NCBI GenBank assembly: GCA_963989385.1 | Contig: OZ022501.1 | Location: 90,380,979 to 90,444,978 of the forward strand | Length of the DNA stretch: 64,000 nucleotides | Reading direction: 5' to 3' | DNA from: Ctena decussata | Taxonomy: Eukaryota; Mollusca; Bivalvia; Lucinida; Lucinidae | In this document: positions 58,701 through 64,000 of the stretch, in pieces | Layout: each line of letters begins with the position of its first letter | Numbering within the stretch: position 1 is the stretch's first letter | Position numbers and translations under genes: made by a program | The notes under the pieces: generated by a model | The model's database searches: none | What the model was told of the DNA's origin: nothing | What the model saw: only the letters and a program-made list of their open reading frames with translations

Positions 58701-61700
58701 AGTTGTTTATTCAAGTGAACCCAATTGTTATTGCACTTTCTGTTCTAATTTTTATTTAGCAAATTATTTAATTTCTTAACATCTTGAATGGCGGCATTAT
58801 CTACAGGAGTGAGGTAAAACAAGTGAAGAATTTATTTGAAAAACAGACTGAGGAAATATTTAAACACACACACACACACGCACACATGCATGCACGCACG
58901 CACACACACACACACACACAGTTTTCCAACATTTTGGCCGTTAGGCATGTCTCAAGGAAAATTACTATATGGACCTATTTCAAGTCTTTTCTATATGGCT
59001 GCTAAGTCACATTTAGTTTGAATCAAACTTTTAGGAAAGACTGTTTCAAACCCATGTCAATGGAATCTTGGCACATCTGAACTTGGCATCAAAAGAAGAC
59101 AACAAATTTATATTCACAGAACTATATTTTTGGTTTTAGTAGCATCAGTGACAGTGACTAGAAGACAATTTTGACACTCTGAGAAGAAAATGCAGGCTCC
59201 TATTGTTTGAGATAATAACTTGCTTTACACCATTTGGGAACAACAAAGCACGGAACCCATTGCGTTCATACTTATATGAACTTCTGAAATATGAAATTTA
59301 TCTCTTATATTTGTGTTATGTTTTCACATCAATTTTGTTACTTATTTGTGAAGGTCTGGCTAATTTAACGCCAAGGAAAGGACGAAGAATAGTTATTAAC
59401 CAAATTCACACAAATGGCTTGTATACATAATAAATAATGATCTCTTATTCACCACAAACATGTATAATGATATATTTTTGTAAAGTTGCAATAGTATTCA
59501 GAAGTTTATAATATCTAATAATTTCATCCTTTTTTGAGAGGTAATTAGTGCTACAGAAAAAAAGAACTGCTATATAATGATCAGAATTTTCCCTGACTTT
59601 TGCAGACAACATCTGAGTGCAGAGCTCACATGAGGAGCCAAGATCATGTGCCATACTTACCTCCCTTGAAGATAGCTGGCTACATCTGTCCTCAGTGCCT
59701 CGCCATCTTTGAAAACTTTGAAGCTTGCTGGAATCATATTTCCAAACTCTCACACCACATTGTGAGTTATCCTTTCATAGGTAAGATTTGCCGCTCGTTA
59801 ACACTGTTCTACTTAAATGAAAGGCAATCTAGTTGGTATATCCAGGATTATGTCTGACAATTCACCATAAGCTGTTTATTGCTAAAAACACCTGTAAAGG
59901 TTGTCTTAGTAGCAAAAGATGATCAGTTTTCATAGTAACAGCAGGCTTGGAAACATTTGAGCGGCAACACGACAGAACCAACAAAGTGGCATGTGTGCCC
60001 AGCTATGACTCAGATCAGCCTGGCATCCGCCCAGTCTGATTAGAGTCTTCGCTGTGCATTTAAAGGGTAGCTCCATTTGGACAGCTAAGTCTGATCAGGC
60101 TGATCTGGGTCTTTGCTGGGTGCACATGCTTCTGTTGCTTTTCTCGTGTTGCAGCTCATATATACATTGGCTGTTTCAGTTTATACACAGTTGGATGCTT
60201 GAGATTTGACCCATCAAATACTTTATTCTATATTCTAACACAGTGCTCCTATAGAAGCAATGGAAAGTTGCCGTGTTTTATTCTGCAACAATTCACTGTA
60301 ACGGAGCGTGTGAGTCTAATTGCTGACGTCACCGGAATTACTGACGTAATTTTGCGACGTTTTGAGATGTTAGATGGTGTAACGTGTCTTTTTCTTTCTA
60401 AAATTGCCATAAAAACGTACATTTATCTTAGATACATTCAAGAATATTGGCGGGAGCATGAACGCGCTGGCAGGGAGGTTGGGAGAGTTTGAATGAAAAA
60501 AAAAGTTTTCCAGCGTTTTTGAGTGTTAGAATCGAAATAGTTCAGCTCTAGCATTGAATTGTTTAGTAATAATGCACCGTTTGTCGGTCTGTTGTAAGTA
60601 GATATATCACTTGCGCTCCGCGCTCGTGATATGATCTACTTTACAACTGACCTCCAAACAGTGAATTATTACTCAACAATTCACTGCTAGAGCTGATCTA
60701 TTTCTTAACTGAACTCAAAATTTCAGGAGTATATACATGTAGTATGTATGCTTAATGATATGTATTACCTTTCATCATACCCTTTCGGTTTCTCGTTAGA
60801 AGTTGTGACTGTAGGAATAGACTAAAACTTCAAGCGCTTGTGGTCTAAATGAATCATTCAGTACCAGGGCTACAGAAATTTTGAAATCCAAATCGGTCCG
60901 GGACGGCCGATGACGTCATACGAATACAAAATAGACACGAAAACTAATGACTACACTGTGTATTCCAGAATCCAAAAAAAGTCACGAAAACTAATGACCT
61001 CACTGGAGCGCCGTTATAACGCGGTTGTCATCGCTGACGTAGCCATTTAGTCCACATGTTCTTACTTATCGTGAAAAATGCGCTTTAAAAAGCGCAGAGA
61101 CAGTCAGACCGAAAGTGAAAGTACACATGCTGTCAATCGGACATCCTCGCCGATCTTCATTTACGGAATTGGCCGAAGTATTACGATTGACGTATTTTAC
61201 TGTATTCGAGTTAATTCCCTTGAAATATGAATATACTTGCAAAAAGGTACCTACGGACGAAGAAAATTTCTGCGCGAGAAATGACGTCGGCTAAAAAAAC
61301 CTGACCAGACTGCACATAATCAAGTCCGGTTTCAATTTTCTTTTTGCTAGTCAAATTCTTTCCTTATACTATCTTTGAAAGTATACAATAGTCAGTAACC
61401 TTACGTTGCACAGCCTTTTTCCGTGCATCGGCACGTGTATGTGAATTACGAGTTGTGGAAAACCTTCGCTGCTGGCCAAAATTGTGGCACGTGCTAATTA
61501 TCGAAGATTTCTAAAATTGAGTCAGTGTTCACACATTGGCAAGACAACTGACACTTTGTTTATCTGTGATAACTTTTGACAGCAGTGCGTGATTATTGGA
61601 TTAATATATGACACATGTCTAAAATCCAGGTAATTATGTCATCATACATCGCAAATCGTGTTTTTTCGGACCGAAAAAAATGTGCCTTATGCCAACTGAA

Positions 61701-64000
61701 TCGGTTTTTCGAACTCAAAATTGGTCCAGACCGACAAAAAATCAGATTTCTGTAGCCCTGTTCAGTACCTTAGACAGGATTTGGCAGAGTTGGACAGCCT
61801 GCTGTCTGCCAAAAGGTTGTTCTTATGATTGAACTTCTGCATGTTTGATCTCTAAGAAGACAATTTTTGTATCCCATAACTTCTTCCTATATGACTGCAG
61901 AGGACTGAACAAAGATTAAGCAGAGTAGTGGCACCCAAAAGCTCTGACTTGCATTCCTAAACCTTACATTCCTAAAATATTTCATGAAAATATTATATTC
62001 AAAATAGCATTATAATAAATAGGGCTATATCAAGGCTTGGCTGTATTTTCAGATGATGTGAGGGGACCTCACCCAGTTCAGGTTGGACCCGTGGCCATAG
62101 CCGAGGAGCTTGCCATGGACTTCATTGAGAAGTGTAAGAAGGTTGCCTTCAGTGTCCAATGCCTGGAGTGTTCCCTGGAGATCGAGACGGCCATGATGCT
62201 GACACAGCACATGGCAGAGACAAACAAACAGCACCCCATAACCTCTCTGGCAGATTGTAATCCGGTAGGTTTCTTGACACTTAAAGCGCCAAAATCAAAA
62301 TTGCTGAATTTGCTAACAGTGTAGATTCAGATGGGGCGGCTCATGATGAGCCATCTCATCTGGATCTACACTGTTTGCCCTATAATCTTTGAGTTCTCAA
62401 CATGATAGAGCTTGAACAAAACAGTTTTTGAAATATTGCAGACGTAAATTTTGTCGTCTGCTTTTTGGCGCTTTAAGGGTTAATCTATGATCATATTGAT
62501 AATTGAGCGGCAACATGATCAACAAAGTAGCATATGGGCCATGCGAAGACTTAGATCAGCCTGAGCATCCGCCCAGTCTGATCAGAGTCTTTGCTTGCCC
62601 TTAAAAGGTAGCTGAGGGTCTAAGCTACCGCCATGTTGACAGTGGAGACTCTGAACAGACTGGGCAGTGCCCAGGTTGAGCTGAGTCTTTGCTGGGCACA
62701 CATGCTATTTTGTTTGTTTTTTACGTGTAGTGGCTTGTATATATTTTTAATGACATGAGGTAAACCTAATGAGAGCTCACAAGATACGTTTGTATGTAGA
62801 AGTTACAAAAGTTGTCTCAGAATTTTCATTGTTTAAGTTGAATGGGTATACTGCCATGTTTTTCTGCCATTTTTTACAAAGGGAAACGACTTTAGTGAAT
62901 TCCTTTTTGCTTTCCTGGAGAGAAAACTCTGTCCTTTAAGAGTTGATCTCCATTGAGAAAGGAGGCAAAAGTGTTGCTCCCCCTGAAAGTGTATTCATTT
63001 ACTTTTCTCCCTATTATCTAGAGCATGTCCTATACAGAGAACATACATTAGTCTGACATATAAGAAAGCCAGAAAGCATGCAAAGTGTCTTTCAGAAAAA
63101 CAAGCCCAGAGTTCACTTATTACAGCATTTCCTTTTAAACTGCAAATATCCCGGTATGCAGGTATCCTGGTACTTCAGATAAAACATCCAAATATTTCTG
63201 TTACTTGTTACTCTTCAAATGACTATGGAGATTATAAAAATGTTTTTCTTGCACACCACGTTTTGTTTTAAGTTCAGAACTTGTTAAAATGTTTAATTAT
63301 AGTGCTTGAGAGGTTTTTATTTGATTTTAATAGAAGGCACCGCCTTCAACAACCGCCATTCGGGTCTTTACGTCATTGTCTGGCATGCATAAACTAATAT
63401 CATTTTTGCCAGCTTCTTGATGTCATCATCTAAAAAGCCTTGAGGACTGACACGTGACCTCCAATACAACTATTGCATTGAATGCTCGTGATTTTTATCT
63501 GGTCCTGGGTGAGATAACATGGGTGAAATAAGATTTGTAGGTACAGGGCAAACACATGGATATCCTTATCCAGTGTGCTAGAAATCAACAGCACACACTA
63601 CATGTATTTCTTTCTTCTTGGCTTTCTGTTTTCAGGTTGATGTGTTCGCAGACTACCTCGCAGAATTCCAGTGTTACAACTGCTATCGTTTATTTCCTAA
63701 ATACATTCCAACTCATTATTGTGCCAAAGATGTTCTAGGAATGATAATTGAAAGCAATGTCAGGTCATTCCATGACTTTGTTAAAAGCTGTGCTCTGACA
63801 TTAAGTCATGCAGAACCTGACAGTTTGTCACCGTCCACAATAGATTGTACAGAAACTGCTCAAGGACAGGCTTCATGTCTTGATAACTTGATACAAGTCG
63901 TTCAGCATCTTCCTGAGAAAGGTGCTATTCCGAAGAACACGAGGCAGGCCAGTGCTCTTAGTATAGCTCCTCAGTCTAAAACAGCTGAAAAGGAAACTCA
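43650..64000 (+). CDS. ZNF451: ZNF451-like C2H2 zinc-finger protein (six exons seen, 3' incomplete)
   Basis: Exons 43650-43760, 52198-52324, 57162-57859, 59606-59780, 62053-62264 and 63636-64000 join in one frame with phases 0, 1, 0, 1, 0 and GT-AG borders. About 560 codons are present and the last exon runs off the window. The order is: charged N-terminal region, a 'REAEQVHAKFIRDN...' block, a long serine-rich linker, then C2H2 fingers. Finger 1 has the unusual spacing C-x4-C-x12-H-x5-H and ends 'QHSPCNP', as in vertebrate ZNF451; fingers 2 and 3 are C-x2-C-x12-H-x5-H and finger 4 C-x2-C-x12-H-x7-H. In vertebrates ZNF451 is a nuclear SUMO E3/E4 ligase and transcription co-regulator whose catalytic activity lies in N-terminal SUMO-interacting motifs. 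Those motifs are not in the exons seen, so upstream exons may be missing. Orthology is judged from motif order and spacing, not from a search. Confidence 0.7.
44045..44215. mobile_element. Short inverted-repeat element, family M2
   Basis: Shares 'ttttaaaatggggtctatact', 'gaatttgttcc' and 'ggcagagttgtttcccct' with the fuller copy at 51945-52150. Confidence 0.6.
44390..44465. repeat. Short repeat family M1, fragment
   Basis: Inverted repeat 'gtgcagacccagatcaga...tctgatctgggtctaca'. Further fragments at 45030-45115 and 57070-57115. Confidence 0.55.
45301..47395 (+). mobile_element. Helentron-like element, family A, copy 2
   Basis: Same ends and order as copy 1 (AGCTCACCTGAGC start, CTCAGGTGAGC and GGGCCATCATGGCCC end, then TCTTGTTT). 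The tandem core has six units of about 145 bp instead of eight. A SINE is inserted near its 3' end. It lies in intron 1 in the sense orientation of the gene. Confidence 0.75.
46986..47261 (-). mobile_element. SINE family 1 nested in the Helentron-like element
   Basis: Flanked by the perfect 12-bp direct repeat TACACAATAAAG (46974-46985 and 47262-47273). On the minus strand the tRNA head ('GCCGCGTAGCGCAATCGG') is at the right and a (AATC)n tail at the left. Copy 1 of the host element has the single unfilled TACACAATAAAG at 41091-41102. Confidence 0.9.
48002..48830 (+). pseudogene. LINE 3' fragment with CCHC knuckle
   Basis: 5'-truncated copy of the LINE family at 8.1-8.8 kb. It has 'NNIHDSRRAQIKCKLLTGTY', a knuckle C-x2-C-x8-H-x4-C ('CKLCHAAPETHQHFLGDC') and, after a frameshift near 48420-48490, the 'ELYTREYI' block. 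The 3' end is a (CAA)n tail at 48811-48828. A TCACGTGAC repeat at 48002-48010 and 48838-48846 could be the target duplication, but seven bases separate it from the tail and the motif is palindromic. Confidence 0.8.
49945..50330 (-). pseudogene. mariner-family transposase remnant
   Basis: Minus strand reads 'LFEASSEGF', then a frameshift, 'DEPLVYLSQPEQNQHSKQWK' and 'SAGKVIVSVILDSYSG'. These correspond to the mariner blocks around the second catalytic aspartate (usual form DETW-Y-Y-PE-K-QS--W) and the following SAGKV---V--D--G. The W after DE is replaced by P. The N-terminal HTH region and the last catalytic D are not found. Confidence 0.7.
51057..51109 (+). repeat. 53-bp segment shared with the LINE at 8.6 kb
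   Basis: Identical, by eye, to 8600-8652 (starts 'tttggattttgattgtttca', ends 'tttacttttaca'). Confidence 0.75.
51263..51437. mobile_element. 175-bp hAT-like miniature element
   Basis: Starts CAGGGCCGGATCCTGG and ends CTGGATCCGCCCCTG; direct CATTA at 51258-51262 and 51438-51442. A second inverted pair, 'aaaggggggttcga' and 'aaagggggttcga' (direct), lies inside. Confidence 0.75.
51945..52150. mobile_element. Short inverted-repeat element, family M2 (best copy)
   Basis: Outer 'tttacaaaggggaataaatt' is followed by 'aaaggggtctactcttaaag' and a perfect hairpin AAAGAATTTGCTCCTAGAGG / its complement at 52041-52075, then the inverted half. It ends 48 bp before the exon acceptor at 52197. Confidence 0.65.
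52198..52324 (+). CDS. ZNF451: ZNF451-like, second exon seen
   Basis: 127 bp between 'tttcaaacag' and 'gtgagt', phase 0 to phase 1. Encodes 'IATEQAKREAEQVHAKFIRD', a cysteine-proline, and ends 'GTWGKIN' plus one base. The pattern matches the 'FREK-DFQHAHGL' to 'DQWLKMPG' region before the first finger of vertebrate ZNF451. Confidence 0.7.
53640..53830 (+). repeat. Dispersed repeat of uncertain type
   Basis: 'gtgccgtcctttgggtcggg', 'actttaactggaggccccct' and 'gcaggttaaagctccc' form a block resembling a motif dispersed in other invertebrate genomes. A (GAAA)n tract follows at 53843-53867. Confidence 0.35.
53870..54340 (+). pseudogene. LINE 3' fragment, second family
   Basis: Frame reads 'CDSCVSCGEIESVHHFLISC', giving a C-x2-C-x6-H-x4-5-C knuckle typical of LINE ORF2 ends, then after a stop continues 'PEDKYKEYRDLILEELEKL'. 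The 3' part has 'gctttgctaaagactaaaga'. Different from the 8.1/48.0-kb family. Confidence 0.6.
54332..54533. mobile_element. Short foldback element
   Basis: About 30-bp inverted ends ('catgctcaactcagctgagc' and its complement form at 54501-54533), with a third internal copy of 'agctgagtatgaaattt'. Confidence 0.65.
55700..55870. mobile_element. Short inverted-repeat element, family M1
   Basis: Shares 'gcagactcagatcagcctgg', 'gcatccgcccagtctgatca' and 'gagtctttgctg' with the copies at 59958 and 62502. Confidence 0.65.
56164..56951. mobile_element. 788-bp element with ~55-bp inverted ends
   Basis: Ends: CAGGGGTCGTATTTATAAAA and TTTTATAAATATGGCCCCAG, inverted for about 55 bp including 'gctatgctgttgctaagg'. 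Flanks share TAC (56161-56163, 56952-56954). Inside lies a second, nearly perfect hairpin (stem about 29 bp, 56820-56887, 'aggagattccctacaact'). A 3-bp duplication fits PIF/Harbinger, but TAC is not the usual TWA. Confidence 0.7.
57162..57859 (+). CDS. ZNF451: ZNF451-like, third exon: linker, finger 1, start of finger 2
   Basis: 698 bp from 'gtgtattttag' to a weak donor GTATTA. The first two bases complete a glycine codon. It begins with a basic patch 'KAEPKRKKN', a possible nuclear localisation signal, followed by about 165 residues rich in S, N and D (low complexity, probably disordered, with an acidic 'ENSADEDMDNS' stretch). Finger 1 is 'CRVLHC...HHMNQFQH', and the exon ends inside finger 2 after 'CPKCDEDFK'. 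Confidence 0.8.
57905..58130. mobile_element. Short inverted-repeat element, family M2
   Basis: Contains 'atgggtctactcttaaaaga', the central hairpin 'aaagaatttgctcctctagg' with its complement, and 'agagtttcttccccagaaag'. Confidence 0.6.
58295..58500 (+). mobile_element. tRNA-derived SINE (family 2)
   Basis: Box A 'TAGCTCAGTGGGCTAAGTG' and box B 'GGTTCGAATCT' correctly spaced in a tRNA-like head, an unrelated body, and a tail of (ATCC)n at 58485-58496. No anticodon stem pairs well, so not a functional tRNA gene. Confidence 0.75.
58865..58921. repeat. (CA)n microsatellite
   Basis: CA-rich run interrupted by 'acgcac' and 'atgcatgc'. Confidence 0.9.
59606..59780 (+). CDS. ZNF451: ZNF451-like, fourth exon: rest of finger 2, finger 3
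   Basis: 175 bp from 'cttttgcag' to GTAAGA, phase 0 to phase 1. It completes finger 2 ('ECRAHMRSQDH') and encodes finger 3, 'CPQCLAIF...CWNHISKLSH', with spacing C-x2-C-x12-H-x5-H. Confidence 0.8.
59958..60162. mobile_element. Inverted-repeat element, family M1 (best copy)
   Basis: Ends TGAGCGGCAACACGA and TCGTGTTGCAGCTCA are inverted; next inward are 'gcatgtgtgcccagc' and 'gctgggtgcacatgc'. The centre is 'gcatccgcccagtctgatta'. About 205 bp. Confidence 0.75.
60552..60692. repeat. Long hairpin
   Basis: About 60-bp arms: 'tagcattgaattgtttagta' onward against 'caacaattcactgcta', with 'tagatatatcac' and 'gtgatatgatcta' near the tip and loop 'ttgcgctccgcgctc'. Confidence 0.7.
60865..61760. mobile_element. 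hAT-like non-autonomous element
   Basis: Starts CAGGGCTACAGAAATTTTG, ends AGATTTCTGTAGCCCTG, with perfect 8-bp direct TTCAGTAC at 60857-60864 and 61761-61768. 896 bp, no ORF; sub-terminal 'aatcggtcc' and 'ggaccga' motifs. Confidence 0.88.
62053..62264 (+). CDS. ZNF451: ZNF451-like, fifth exon: finger 4
   Basis: 212 bp from 'tgtattttcag' to GTAGGT, phase 1 to phase 0. Encodes 'HPVQVGPVAIAEELAMDFIE', then 'VAFSVQCLECSLEI...LTQHM' giving C-x2-C-x12-H-x7-H. The spacing from finger 3 and the 'HP...V-F-V-C--C' pattern match the fourth finger region of vertebrate ZNF451. Confidence 0.8.
62502..62737. mobile_element. Inverted-repeat element, family M1
   Basis: Left end TGAGCGGCAACATGA, centre 'gcatccgcccagtctgatca', right end diverged ('acgtgtagtggcttg'). 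Confidence 0.65.
62845..63005. mobile_element. Short inverted-repeat element, family M2
   Basis: 'tttttctgccattttttaca', 'tgtcctttaagagttgatct' and 'ggaggcaaaagtgttgctcc' match the copy at 51945. Confidence 0.6.
63636..64000 (+). CDS. ZNF451: ZNF451-like, sixth exon (runs past the window)
   Basis: Starts after 'tctgttttcag' in phase 0. Encodes 'FQCYNCYRLFPKYIPTHYC', a C-x2-C half-finger with an H and a further C downstream, then a polar, serine-rich segment without fingers. 121 codons are visible with no stop. Confidence 0.75.

Larger units (their letters stand above)
57860..59605 (+). other. Intron 3 (1.7 kb)
   Basis: Contains an M2 element, a SINE and a (CA)n microsatellite (58865-58921). 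The rest (58500-58860, 58925-59600) is AT-rich with nothing recognised; 'tttccttttaaaaggaaggcttgcc' at about 58648 also occurs near 49106. Confidence 0.65.
59781..62052 (+). other. Intron 4 (2.3 kb)
   Basis: Holds an M1 element, a short hairpin and a hAT-like element. A 60200-60490 stretch is open in one frame but shows no domain; 61770-62050 is empty. Confidence 0.65.
62265..63635 (+). other. Intron 5 (1.4 kb)
   Basis: Holds an M1 and an M2 copy. The 70 bp after the donor form a hairpin ('gcgccaaaatcaaaa', 'gtgtagattcagatg' with 'catctggatctacac'). 63010-63635 is otherwise empty. Confidence 0.65.

Noticed and set aside
58784..59021. ORFs rich in His-Thr
   Set aside because: Translation of a (CA)n microsatellite.

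Overview
Eukaryotic, AT-rich, non-coding-dominated DNA. The only host gene I can support is an intron-split gene on the + strand between 43.65 kb and the right edge. The repeat content (two families with a 5' hairpin, a GTCCGTC microsatellite, a ~150-bp tandem core and a 3' hairpin; tRNA-derived SINEs; APE-type LINEs; hAT-like and foldback elements; a 163-bp satellite) points to a mollusc, most likely a bivalve. This is inference from repeat style; no species-specific marker was recognised.

Layout. 0-9 kb: a LINE 3' fragment, a 1.07-kb foldback element with a 9-bp target duplication, then a nearly complete but broken LINE (ORF1, endonuclease, reverse transcriptase, C-terminal zinc knuckle) split by a 2.19-kb solo LTR carrying eight TGACGTCA sites. 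9.3-27.4 kb: a block bounded by an inverted repeat, in which the order terminal repeat / tRNA-like SINE / palindrome-tiled element is mirrored on both sides. Inside are three arrays of a 163-bp satellite with a three-monomer higher-order period, an inverted ~190-bp repeat family, a hAT-like insertion, a BED-finger-like remnant, a head-to-head palindrome around a poly-G tract, an RNase H LINE remnant and a TRIM-like mini-LTR element. 28.2-35.3 kb: two more palindrome-tiled elements and a Helentron-like element. 36.3-38.6 kb: a 2.3-kb hAT-like element. 39.1-41.2 kb: a Helentron-like element inserted in a SINE. 43.65-64 kb: a ZNF451-like C2H2 zinc-finger gene (six exons seen, 3' end beyond the window) whose introns hold a second Helentron-like copy with a nested SINE, a LINE fragment, a mariner remnant and several short inverted-repeat elements.

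The mobile elements form a readable nesting history: LTR into LINE, SINE into Helentron-like copy, Helentron-like copy into SINE, and hAT-like element into palindrome-tiled element. The zinc-finger gene probably encodes a nuclear SUMO-ligase-type protein. No part of the rest appears to work with it; its introns simply act as landing sites. All coordinates and counts were read by eye.
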